Positions 35,865 to 44,708 of a stretch of DNA of 64,000 bases are shown here, piece by piece. The translations under genes and the position numbers were made by a program. The notes below the pieces were generated by a model that was not told the origin of the DNA, made no database searches, and was given only the letters and a program-made list of their open reading frames with translations. Every line of letters starts with the position of its first letter. Positions within the stretch are counted from its first letter, which is position 1. Source of the stretch: UBA4416 sp943362175 (GTDB lineage Bacteria; Bacteroidota; Bacteroidia; B-17B0; Aurantibacillaceae); contig CALRIU020000026.1 in NCBI GenBank assembly GCA_943362175.1, forward strand, positions 4,538 to 68,537, written 5' to 3'.

Positions 35865-35910
35865 AAAGCAAAGGGCAAAAGAATGGTTAGATCTTTTGCC
35901 CTTTTGCTTT
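35865..35910. terminator. Bidirectional terminator overlapping the methyltransferase 3' end
   Basis: Left arm AAAGCAAAGGGCAAAAGA (35865-35882) pairs with TCTTTTGCCCTTTTGCTTT (35892-35910) apart from one bulged base; on the minus strand a T run follows. The minus-strand gene encodes its last residues (KAKGQKI) in one arm and has its stop codon in the loop. Confidence 0.8.
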
Positions 35911-36912
35911 ATAGGACCATTGAGGTACATCGTTAAAATCATAGACCAGTGCTGCATGCGTGTATCCCTGCAAATTATACAAGGAAACAACACAATAAGG
36001 ATTGGTAATAGAAGACTCCGCTGAATGCAGGATCACCTCACCGAAGATGCGGAGGTGAGTATGAATGCAAAGATCGGGAGTTGTCGAAAAGTCAGTTGGC
36101 AATTCATAGAGTTTGCTTTCAAAGATGCCGGGAGAGCTATTGGCCCGGTAAAAATCGAGTTCTTTATTTATTGAAAACAAAGCACCCACATGGACGCGGT
36201 GTGCGTATGGCAAGCGGTTGGGATATTGATCCGTACTTTTCAGGTAAGGCTCTTCCCCATGAAAGGTATATACCAGGTCGAGGTTGATCTCTTCCGGAAT
36301 AAGAATGCCTCCTTGTTGAAGCTGTGGTGCCAGGTTCTGTGTAATAGACACCTGTGGCTCACGGATCAGGGCATAGAACATGGTTTCGGATACGACCAGG
36401 TGAAGCGGCCTGGATTCAGGCGATTGGTAACGAATCGCATCCGCCTGTTGCATGCGCACATGGTAGTCTTCGAGTCCTGCTGCCGATAAAATCCCGGCAA
36501 CCGAACGCAGCGAGTCTGTATTGATATCCAGGAGCAGCACATCGAGTTCATCGGTTGTAAACAAAGGTAATAAGGGCAGGATGAGGGTGGCGTAAGGGCC
36601 ACAGCCGGCATACAGGATGTTGAGCTTCTGCCCCGGAAAGCGCCTGAGAAGTTCACGGAGAGCCAGGTGAGTCCCTTTCAGGAACCTGGCCGTACGGATG
36701 AACTCATCCAGGCAAATGGCGGCATCATAAGAAGAAAGAGCAATGCCGCCTTGGAGCAACACTTCATTTCCCTTTTCCTGTTGCGAGTGACTTTGATCGC
36801 CGGGAACAAAGCGGGAGTAAAAGGCCGATAAGTGGCGTACCGCCTCAATCTCCTGATCGATTCCCGATGAATGAAGGATCCGGGTTGTAATATCAGCTAA
36901 TGATTCTTTCAT
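35887..36912 (-). CDS. SAM-dependent methyltransferase-like protein
   Basis: 341 residues from the ATG at 36910-36912; an upstream extension crosses the divergent promoter region and is rejected. After a helical N-terminus (about 1-105), a Rossmann methyltransferase fold appears: motif I LNILYAGCGPYATLILPLL (about residue 115-135), the acidic strand end VLLLDINTDS, and VVSETMFYALIREPQ followed by LQQGGILIPEEI, which resembles the double-E/post-motif region of protein arginine methyltransferases. The substrate is unknown. It lies between the tail-collar triplet and the SprB adhesin, divergent from the latter with 85 bp between starts. Confidence 0.75.
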   Translation of the reverse strand: MKESLADITTRILHSSGIDQEIEAVRHLSAFYSRFVPGDQSHSQQEKGNEVLLQGGIALSSYDAAICLDEFIRTARFLKGTHLALRELLRRFPGQKLNILYAGCGPYATLILPLLPLFTTDELDVLLLDINTDSLRSVAGILSAAGLEDYHVRMQQADAIRYQSPESRPLHLVVSETMFYALIREPQVSITQNLAPQLQQGGILIPEEINLDLVYTFHGEEPYLKSTDQYPNRLPYAHRVHVGALFSINKELDFYRANSSPGIFESKLYELPTDFSTTPDLCIHTHLRIFGEVILHSAESSITNPYCVVSLYNLQGYTHAALVYDFNDVPQWSYKAKGQKI

Positions 36913-36966
36913 ACTATTTTTAAAAAAGCAAAGGAAAAAAATAAAATGAATATATATTAAATAATC

Positions 36967-36974
36967 TATCTTTG
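36967..36974 (+). promoter_or_regulatory. -7 box of the SprB adhesin gene
   Basis: TATCTTTG, an exact TAnnTTTG match, 23 bp before the ATG at 36998. No clear -33 TTG was seen in the A/T-rich upstream stretch. Confidence 0.5.
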
Positions 36975-36997
36975 GTCTATAATAAAAACCCCTTCGA

Positions 36998-39900
36998 ATG
37001 AAAAAAAACAACTTTTACGTAATTTTACTTATTTTAATAGCATCGTTTTCGTGGGCACAAACCACGGAGACCTTTGAGAGCTATACCACCGGGAAGCCTA
37101 CCACATTTACCAGTAATTCACAATCATTTACAATCACGGCAAATAACTGTGCCAACAATGCCGGTGGCCTGTTCGGTATTTTTATACCTGGTCAGGGTTA
37201 CCTGGATTGTGGCGGCGGCCCTCATACCAGCACCGGTACGGGATATGGTGTTGCGGTAGGATGCGCTTCGGCGGCGGCATGTGGAGGATCGTCTGATAAA
37301 TTCATTGACAATGGATCCGCTACAGGCGTTAATCAGACTTATTCGATTAAAACCACGAACAGCGCCCTGTTCACCATGAAATCTATCTATGTGTATATAT
37401 CAACCAACCAGGGAGCATCATCTTCTACTTCAGCTGGTGTGACATTCAGAGGTAAAAAAGCAGGCGTAGGGACATTCACGCTCAACCCTACACTTACGGC
37501 CAACACGAATGGCTTTTCATTTGTAGACTTTGTAGCGGCCGGATATGGCAGCATCAACATCGATCAGCTGGAAATCCAGGGCGGAGCAGCCGTCAACTAC
37601 CTGGCTGTGGATAACTTCAGATGGGATGCACCGGTGGCTGCTTTAACAGCCGTTACTTCCGGGACCAATGTGAGCTGCAACGGCGGTTCTAACGGCCGTG
37701 CATCAGTCACCGCCGGCGGTGGCGCCGGCGGCTATACCTATTCCTGGGCACCGAGCGGCGGTACCGCTTCTTTAGCAACAGGCCTTTCAGCAGGCAATTA
37801 TACCGTAACGGTAACCGATGCAGGTTCTGCCAGTATTACAGCAACTATTGCTATTGGTCAGCCATCGGCCCTTACTTCCACGCCGGGTTTTACCAATGCA
37901 AGCTGTAATGGCGGCGCCAACGGTCGCGCTTCGGTTTCCGTGAGCGGCGGTACACCATCCTATTTTTATTCCTGGGCACCGAGCGGCGGTACAGCCTCTT
38001 TAGCAACAGGCCTTTCAGCCGGTAATTACACCTGTACCATTACAGATAATAACAGTTGTACAAAAACCCAAACGGTAATGGTAACCCAACCTTCGGCTAT
38101 TGTATCTACTCCGTCCTCCACCAGTGTGACCTGTAACGGCGGTGCCAACGGTACAGCTTCAGTTTCGGTAAGCGGAGGCACACCAGGCTATTTTTATTCC
38201 TGGGCGCCGAGCGGCGGTACAGGAGCCGGCGCCACAGGCCTTACAGCAGGCAACTATACTGTAACGATTACCGATAATAACAGCTGTACACGTACCACAA
38301 CAGTTTCTGTTGTTCAGCCAAGCGCTATTGTTACAAGTACATCCGTAGTAAATATAGCCTGTAACGGATACTCCAACGGTATTACTGCCGTATCCGCTTC
38401 GGGAGGCACCTCTCCTTATACCTTCACCTGGTCGCCAAGCGGCGGTAACAGCAATATTGCCACAGGCCAGCCGGCAGGTTCTTATACCGTAAACGGCCGT
38501 GATAATAATGGCTGTACTTTTAGCAGGATCGCCAATGTAACCCAGCCTCCGGCACTGGCAGCCAGTACATCGTTTACCAATGCAATCTGTAATGGCGGTA
38601 CCAGCGGCAGGGCTTCAGTAACTGTAAGCGGCGGCACGCCGGGGTATAGCTACACCTGGTCTCCGAGCGGCGGTAACAGTAATATTGCCACGGGTCTCTC
38701 CGCAGGTTCTTATACCTGCACCATTGAAGATGTCAATGGCTGCCCGCTTACAAAAACAGTAACAGTTGGCGAGCCAACAGCAATCTCAACCTCAACAACT
38801 GTAACGAATGTGGCCTGTAATGGCGGAACCAATGGCGTGGCCTCTGTAACAGCCAGCGGCGGAACACCAGGCTATACCTACAGTTGGACACCGAGTGGCG
38901 GCACAGCAGCTACAGCTACCGGTCTTGCAGCAGGAAATTATACAGTAACTATTACAGATGCCAACAACTGTACGAAAGCAGCTTTCGCCAATGTGACGCA
39001 ACCAACCGCTATGGTAACGTCTACGGCCGTAACCAATGTGGCCTGCAATGGCGGGTCTAATGGCGTAGCTTCGATAACTGCTTCAGGCGGTGCCGGTGGT
39101 TATTCTTATTTATGGAGCAACGGCGGATCAACCTCTGCCATCACCGGTTTAATGGCCGGTGTGTATACCGCCACTGTCACGGATGCTAACTCCTGTACAA
39201 GCATTAAAGCAGCGACGGTTACTCAGCCTACTGCACTCATAACCTCTACGGCCGTAACCAATGTGGCCTGCAACGGCGGTTCCAATGGCGTGGCTTCGGT
39301 AACCGCCAGTGGCGGTGCCGGTGGTTATACGTATTTATGGAGCAACGGCGGATCAACCTCTGCTATCACCGGTTTAATGGCCGGTGTGTATACCGCCACT
39401 GTCACAGATGCCAACTCCTGTACAAGCATTAAAGCAGCGACGGTTACTCAACCTTCTGCACTCATAACGTCTACGGCCGTAACCCATGTGGCCTGCAACG
39501 GCGGGTCTAATGGCGTAGCTTCGATAACTGCTTCAGGCGGTGCCGGTGGTTATTCTTATTTATGGAGCAACGGCGGATCAACCTCTGCCATCACGGGTTT
39601 AATGGCCGGTGTGTATACCGCCACTGTCACGGATGCCAACTCCTGTACAAGCATTAAAGCGGTTACGGTTACTCAGCCTACATCAATCGTGACAGCGACA
39701 ACAGTAACCGGTGTTTCCTGTAATGGCGGAACCAACGGTGTTGCCTCGGTTTCTGCTTCCGGTGGAACAGGGGCCTATACCTATAGCTGGACCCCAGGCG
39801 GCGCTACAACAGCCACGGCTACCGGTCTTGCGGCAGGGAATTATACAGTAACGATAACCGATGCCAACAGCTGTACAAAAGCAGCTTTCGCCACGGTGAC

Positions 39901-42900
39901 TCAGGCTTCTGCCATTACAACATCTACAACAATGACAGGTGTAGCCTGCAACGGAGGCGCTAATGGCAGTGCGACGGTAACAGCAAGCGGTGGTACCGGT
40001 AGTTATACCTATAGCTGGACACCAAGCGGTGGTACAGCGTCAACGGCAACAGGCCTTACAGCAGGAAATTATACCGTAACCATTACAGATGCCAACAGCT
40101 GTACGAAAACAGCAACGGTCAATGTGACACAACCTACAACAATCTCAACGTCTACCTCCGTGACGAACGTAAGCTGCAACGGTGGCTCCAACGGTGTTGC
40201 GACGGTTTCTGCATCCGGTGGTACGGGGGGCTATACCTACAGCTGGGCACCGAGTGGTGGCACGGCAGCCACGGCAACCGGCCTTGCGATAGGAAATTAT
40301 ACCGTAACGGTAACAGATGCCAACAACTGTATCAAAACAGCCTTCGCGAATGTCACACAGCCTACAGCGCTCAGCACGGCAACGTCTGTGACGAATGCGA
40401 GCTGTAACGGAGGCGCTAACGGTGTTGCGACGGTAACTGTAAGCGGCGGTGCCGGCGGTTATACCTACAGCTGGGCACCAAGCGGCGGTACAGCAGCGAC
40501 GGCGACTGGTCTGTCTGCAGGTAATTATACAGTAACAGTTACCGATGCCAACAGCTGTACCAAAACGGCCTTCGCTACCATCGGCCAGCCTGCGGCGATC
40601 TCAACTTCTACAGCCGTTGCGGGCACCAGCTGTAATGGCGGCGCCAATGGCAGCGCGACTGTAACGGCAAGTGGGGGCACTGGTGCTTATACCTATAGCT
40701 GGACACCAAGCGGTGGTACGGCAGCGATAGCCACGGGGCTCGCAGCCGGAAATTATACAGTAACAGTTACCGATGCCAACAGCTGTACCAAATCAGCGAT
40801 GGTCAATGTGACCCAGCCTACGGCTATTTCAACGACGACGTCAGTAACGAATGTAAGCTGTAACGGAGGCTCTAACGGTGTTGCGACGGTAACAGCTACT
40901 GGCGGTACCGGTGCTTATACCTATTCATGGGCACCAAGCGGCGGGACATCAGCGACAGCGACCGGTCTTGCAACAGGAAATTATACGGTAACGGTAACGG
41001 ATGCCAACAGCTGTACTAAAACAGCAACGGTTAATGTGAGCCAGCCGACTGCAATTGTGGCTACGCCAACACAAACCAATGCAAACTGTGGTTCTAGCAA
41101 TGGTGCTGCCAGTGTATCCGCTACAGGCGGTACCGGTGCTTATACTTACAGCTGGACACCAAGCGGTGGCACAGCAGCCACAGCAACCGGCCTGGGTGCG
41201 GGTGGCTATACCGTTACGATCACAGATGCCAATTCATGTACCAAAACACAGGCATTTGTTATTTCGTCAACAGGAAATATTTCGGGCGTGATCACGACAA
41301 CAGCCGTGAGCTGTAATGGTGGTAATAATGGTGTAGCCTCTGTGTCCGCCAGCGGTGGCAGCGGTGCTTATACCTATACCTGGATGCCTTCCGGCGGAAA
41401 TGCGGCCACAGCATCAGGACTGACCTCCGCCATCTATACCGTCCAGGTAAAAGATGCAACGGCTTGTACGGTGACCTTTACAGCAAACGTTGCTCAACCG
41501 GCAGCGTTAACCGTGAGCACAACGTTTACAAATATAACCTGCAACGGCGCCGCCAATGGTATGGCGACGGCTTCCGTAAGCGGTGGTACAGGCGCTTATA
41601 CCTACACCTGGTCACCTACAGGTGGCAATGCGGCGACAGCATCCGGTCTTGTCCCGGGTACTTATACCGTCAATGTGAAAGATGCCAATAACTGTACACT
41701 CTCCTCTACGGTTTCTATTACACAACCGGTAGCACTGAGCGCAACGATCTCAGGAACGAATGTATCCTGTAATGCCGGCACCAATGGTGTGGCGAATGTA
41801 ACCGTGAGCGGTGGTACCGGTGCCTATACCTACAGCTGGACACCTACAGGCGGAACCGCGGCGACAGCTTCGGGCCTGGGGGCAAACAGTTATACGGTAA
41901 CGGTGAAAGACGCGAACCTGTGTACGATCACACGCACGATTGCGCTGACGGAGCCTACTGCCCTGACAGCAGTCGCTTCCCAGACGAATGTGACCTGTAA
42001 CGGAGCCAACAACGGTGCGGCAAGCATTGTTGTATCCGGTGGAACAGGCGCTTATACCTATTCATGGGTTCCTGCAGGAGGTACAGCTTCCACAGCAAGC
42101 GGCCTGGCACCAAACAATTACACGGTAACCGTGAAGGATGCCAATAACTGCAGCATTGCCCGTAGCTATACGATCACGGAACCGGCTTTACTGGCAGCGA
42201 CTGTGAGCAATACCAATATTGCCTGCAATGGCGCTGCTAACGGTATTGCGACAGCTGCTGTAAGCGGTGGCACAGGTGCTTACTCTTATACATGGGCGCC
42301 TACAGGTGGCAACGCAGCGACGGCATCAGGGCTTGTACCGGGTACTTACACCGTAACGGTAAAAGATGCCAACAACTGTACGCTTTCCCGTACAGTTTCC
42401 ATTACACAACCTACGGCTCTGAGCGCAACGATTTCAGGAACAAATATCTCCTGCGGCGGTGGCACTAATGGAACAGCCAGTGTGTCTGTGAGCGGTGGTA
42501 CAGGTGCTTATACCTATAGCTGGACGCCTTCCGGAGGAACAGCTGCCACAGCAACGGGCCTGGGAGCAAACAACTATACAGTAACGGTAAAAGATGCTAA
42601 TCTGTGTACGCTTACGCGTACCATTGCCCTGACTGAACCGGCTGCGATGACAGCGGTGACTTCTCAGACCAACCTGAGTTGTAATGGCTCAAACAATGGG
42701 GCGGCCAGCATCACGGTATCGGGTGGAACGGGCGCTTATACTTATAGCTGGACACCTTCCGGAGGAACAGGTTCCGCAGCTACAGGCCTTGCCGCCAATA
42801 ACTATACGGTAACGGTGAAAGATGCCAATAACTGCAGCATTGCCCGTACCTACACCATTACACAACCTGCGGTACTTACCGTAGCCATGAGCCATACCAA

Positions 42901-44410
42901 TATTACCTGCAACGGCGCATCCAATGGGATGGCGGCTGCTTCTGTAAGCGGCGGTACCGGTGCTTATACTTACAGCTGGACACCGGGTGTTGCGATAACA
43001 TCCCTGGTAACCGGATTGAATGCCGGCACTTATACCGTAGTAGTGACGGATGCTAACCTTTGCCAGGCAACAGGAACGGTGACGATCACACAACCAACAG
43101 CCTTAACGGCTACCAGCAGCCAGACCAATGTGGTTTGCAACGGTGGTGCCAACGCCGCTGCCAGTGTAACGGTAACCGGTGGTACGGGAGCTTATAGCTA
43201 TACCTGGAACCCAACCGGTGGAAACGCTTCTTCGGCAAGCGGATTGATGGCGGGCAACTACAGTGTAACGGTAAAAGATGCGAACAACTGTACGCTCACA
43301 CAAACGCTGGCAATCACACAGCCTGCGGCGATTGTAGCAACGCTGAGCCATACCAACATCAGCTGCTTCGGCCTGACTAACGGCGCGGCGAGCGTAGCTG
43401 CTACCGGCGGTACAGGCGTGCTGACGTATACCTGGGTGCCGGGCAACAGCAATGCGACAACAATCAGCGCCCTGGGTGCAGGAACTTATACGGTGAATGT
43501 AAAAGATGCTTCTAACTGCCAGGTGAGCTCTACGGTAACGATCATAGAGCCTGCTGCTATTACATACACGCAAAACCTGTCGATCTGCCAGGGCCAGTCT
43601 GTAACCGTTGGAACCAGTACTTACACAGCAGCCGGTACCTATACCAATGTGCTGGTAGCAACGGGTGGCTGCGACAGCACGGTAACCACCGTTCTGACCA
43701 TTAGCCCTCCTCCGGCATTAACGGTAACGGCAAGCAGCACAACGGTATGTGCCGGAACAAGCGCAACCTTAACGGCTACGGGTGCTACAACGTATACCTG
43801 GACAAGTGGAGTGACGAATGGCGTAGGCTTTACGCCTGCTGCCACACAAACCTATACGGTGACAGGTGCTAACGGTGGTTGCATTTCAACGTCTACCATT
43901 ACCCTCAACGTGAATCCTAAGCCGATGGTTGCTGCGAATGTAACAGCGACCCTGGTTTGCTCCGGAAGCCCTGTGACGCTTAGCGGTACCGGCGCCACAA
44001 CCTATACGTGGACCAATGGCGTGACGAATGGCACGGCCTTTAACCCGACGGTAACAGCAACCTATACGGTAACCGGAACCAATACCAATGGCTGTACGAA
44101 TACAGCCATGGTAACGGTAAGCGTAAACCCTTGTACAGGTATTGAAAGCTACCATGCCGCTGTAACCGTAGCGGTGTACCCTAACCCGGTGACCAGCAGC
44201 GCTGTGGTAAGCATCAGTCATTTCGACCAATTGTCTTCCGGCACACTGAGCCTGGATCTGTACGACAATACCGGCCGCATGGTGAAACAGATGAGCATTA
44301 CGGAAGCTGAAACGGTACTGAGCCGCGAAGGCCTGGCCGATGGTATTTACTATTACCACATTGCCTCCGACGGATCGCCTCTCCTGAAAGGAAAGCTGAT
44401 CGTTCAGTAA
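36998..44410 (+). CDS. Giant SprB-repeat adhesin with T9SS sorting domain
   Basis: 2470 residues. Signal peptide MKKNNFYVILLILIASFSWA. An N-terminal beta-rich domain (about 22-213) is followed by 26 tandem SprB repeats of 75-76 residues (core CNGG.NG.A.V..SGG...YTYSW.PSGG, then AGNYTVT.TDAN.C). Two Ig-like units (CAGTSATLTATGA, CSGSPVTLSGTGA) and a type A sorting domain (VAVYPNPVTSSAVVSIS, EGLADGIYYYHIA, KGKLIVQ) end the protein. In Flavobacterium SprB is the mobile gliding adhesin carried by the T9SS/Gld machinery; here it is a surface adhesin, and gliding is not shown. A terminator follows. Confidence 0.95.
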   Translation: MKKNNFYVILLILIASFSWAQTTETFESYTTGKPTTFTSNSQSFTITANNCANNAGGLFGIFIPGQGYLDCGGGPHTSTGTGYGVAVGCASAAACGGSSDKFIDNGSATGVNQTYSIKTTNSALFTMKSIYVYISTNQGASSSTSAGVTFRGKKAGVGTFTLNPTLTANTNGFSFVDFVAAGYGSINIDQLEIQGGAAVNYLAVDNFRWDAPVAALTAVTSGTNVSCNGGSNGRASVTAGGGAGGYTYSWAPSGGTASLATGLSAGNYTVTVTDAGSASITATIAIGQPSALTSTPGFTNASCNGGANGRASVSVSGGTPSYFYSWAPSGGTASLATGLSAGNYTCTITDNNSCTKTQTVMVTQPSAIVSTPSSTSVTCNGGANGTASVSVSGGTPGYFYSWAPSGGTGAGATGLTAGNYTVTITDNNSCTRTTTVSVVQPSAIVTSTSVVNIACNGYSNGITAVSASGGTSPYTFTWSPSGGNSNIATGQPAGSYTVNGRDNNGCTFSRIANVTQPPALAASTSFTNAICNGGTSGRASVTVSGGTPGYSYTWSPSGGNSNIATGLSAGSYTCTIEDVNGCPLTKTVTVGEPTAISTSTTVTNVACNGGTNGVASVTASGGTPGYTYSWTPSGGTAATATGLAAGNYTVTITDANNCTKAAFANVTQPTAMVTSTAVTNVACNGGSNGVASITASGGAGGYSYLWSNGGSTSAITGLMAGVYTATVTDANSCTSIKAATVTQPTALITSTAVTNVACNGGSNGVASVTASGGAGGYTYLWSNGGSTSAITGLMAGVYTATVTDANSCTSIKAATVTQPSALITSTAVTHVACNGGSNGVASITASGGAGGYSYLWSNGGSTSAITGLMAGVYTATVTDANSCTSIKAVTVTQPTSIVTATTVTGVSCNGGTNGVASVSASGGTGAYTYSWTPGGATTATATGLAAGNYTVTITDANSCTKAAFATVTQASAITTSTTMTGVACNGGANGSATVTASGGTGSYTYSWTPSGGTASTATGLTAGNYTVTITDANSCTKTATVNVTQPTTISTSTSVTNVSCNGGSNGVATVSASGGTGGYTYSWAPSGGTAATATGLAIGNYTVTVTDANNCIKTAFANVTQPTALSTATSVTNASCNGGANGVATVTVSGGAGGYTYSWAPSGGTAATATGLSAGNYTVTVTDANSCTKTAFATIGQPAAISTSTAVAGTSCNGGANGSATVTASGGTGAYTYSWTPSGGTAAIATGLAAGNYTVTVTDANSCTKSAMVNVTQPTAISTTTSVTNVSCNGGSNGVATVTATGGTGAYTYSWAPSGGTSATATGLATGNYTVTVTDANSCTKTATVNVSQPTAIVATPTQTNANCGSSNGAASVSATGGTGAYTYSWTPSGGTAATATGLGAGGYTVTITDANSCTKTQAFVISSTGNISGVITTTAVSCNGGNNGVASVSASGGSGAYTYTWMPSGGNAATASGLTSAIYTVQVKDATACTVTFTANVAQPAALTVSTTFTNITCNGAANGMATASVSGGTGAYTYTWSPTGGNAATASGLVPGTYTVNVKDANNCTLSSTVSITQPVALSATISGTNVSCNAGTNGVANVTVSGGTGAYTYSWTPTGGTAATASGLGANSYTVTVKDANLCTITRTIALTEPTALTAVASQTNVTCNGANNGAASIVVSGGTGAYTYSWVPAGGTASTASGLAPNNYTVTVKDANNCSIARSYTITEPALLAATVSNTNIACNGAANGIATAAVSGGTGAYSYTWAPTGGNAATASGLVPGTYTVTVKDANNCTLSRTVSITQPTALSATISGTNISCGGGTNGTASVSVSGGTGAYTYSWTPSGGTAATATGLGANNYTVTVKDANLCTLTRTIALTEPAAMTAVTSQTNLSCNGSNNGAASITVSGGTGAYTYSWTPSGGTGSAATGLAANNYTVTVKDANNCSIARTYTITQPAVLTVAMSHTNITCNGASNGMAAASVSGGTGAYTYSWTPGVAITSLVTGLNAGTYTVVVTDANLCQATGTVTITQPTALTATSSQTNVVCNGGANAAASVTVTGGTGAYSYTWNPTGGNASSASGLMAGNYSVTVKDANNCTLTQTLAITQPAAIVATLSHTNISCFGLTNGAASVAATGGTGVLTYTWVPGNSNATTISALGAGTYTVNVKDASNCQVSSTVTIIEPAAITYTQNLSICQGQSVTVGTSTYTAAGTYTNVLVATGGCDSTVTTVLTISPPPALTVTASSTTVCAGTSATLTATGATTYTWTSGVTNGVGFTPAATQTYTVTGANGGCISTSTITLNVNPKPMVAANVTATLVCSGSPVTLSGTGATTYTWTNGVTNGTAFNPTVTATYTVTGTNTNGCTNTAMVTVSVNPCTGIESYHAAVTVAVYPNPVTSSAVVSISHFDQLSSGTLSLDLYDNTGRMVKQMSITEAETVLSREGLADGIYYYHIASDGSPLLKGKLIVQ
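39008..39682 (+). repeat. Three near-identical SprB units (7-9)
   Basis: Three 225-bp units starting at 39008, 39233 and 39458, sharing YLWSNGGSTSAITGLMAGVY. Units 7 and 9 are closer to each other (SITASGGAGGYSY) than either is to 8 (SVTASGGAGGYTY). Confidence 0.85.
41504..42871 (+). repeat. Duplicated three-unit block of SprB repeats (18-20 and 21-23)
   Basis: Units 18, 19, 20 (41504-42187) match units 21, 22, 23 (42188-42871) in order: LVPGTYTV.VKDANNC; ALSATISGTN with VKDANLC; S.TN..CNG.NNGAASI with VKDANNCSIAR. The block length is 684 bp in both. Confidence 0.8.
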
Positions 44411-44426
44411 GGCATAAGCAACACAT

Positions 44427-44465
44427 AAAAAATCCCCGTCATGAAAACCGTGACGGGGATTTTTG
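44427..44465 (+). terminator. Rho-independent terminator after the SprB adhesin
   Basis: Stem AAAAATCCCCGTCA / TGACGGGGATTTTT with a short loop, 17 bp after the stop. Confidence 0.82.
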
Positions 44466-44497
44466 TTTAAGTCCTTGTTGGTGTTTTTCATCAGTAA

Positions 44498-44596
44498 GGG
44501 CGAACCCAGCGCCAGGGACAGAGCGATTTGTCTGAGCTCCTTTGTTTGTCCCGAAGGGCAAACGAAGAGCGAGTCGTGATGGCCCGTCAGGCGCCC
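44498..44596 (-). repeat. Hairpin-cored interspersed repeat, probable third copy of the family at 51.5 kb
   Basis: Read on the minus strand it runs from GGGCGCCTGACGGG to CCCTGGCGCTGGG. The core is a 12-bp stem around CGAA at 44540-44567 (CTTTGTTTGTCC with GGGCAAACGAAG). The ends match the copy at 51622-51721 (GGGCGC.., CCCT.GCGCTGGG), but the middle is more diverged. No gene was seen in 44411-44708. Confidence 0.55.
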
Positions 44597-44675
44597 AAAA
44601 CATGAATAGAATGATAACATGATACCGCTGTAAAGCCAATCCATCAAAATCCCGGATTCATGATGCATAAAACCT

Positions 44676-44683
44676 TATCTTTG
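44676..44683 (+). promoter_or_regulatory. -7 box of the glycosyltransferase gene
   Basis: TATCTTTG, an exact TAnnTTTG match, 25 bp before the ATG at 44709. Confidence 0.5.
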
Positions 44684-44708
44684 GCCGGTAAAGAATTACC
44701 TGAAAAAA

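Larger units (their letters stand above)
37640..43555 (+). repeat. 26 tandem SprB coding repeats (228 bp, some 225 bp)
   Basis: Units 1-26 join without linkers from 37640 to 43555; most are 228 bp, while units 7, 8, 9 and 16 are 225 bp. Unit boundaries follow the Ala-Leu/Ile start and the Q-P-(A/S/T) end. Confidence 0.92.

Noticed and set aside
36913..37011. N-terminal extension of the methyltransferase-like protein
   Set aside because: It would overlap the adhesin start and its promoter, and gives an odd aromatic-rich leader; the ATG at 36912 is better.
37640..43555. Regular direct repeats that could suggest a CRISPR array or satellite
   Set aside because: The 225-228 bp units are in one open frame and encode SprB domains; no spacer pattern and no cas genes.
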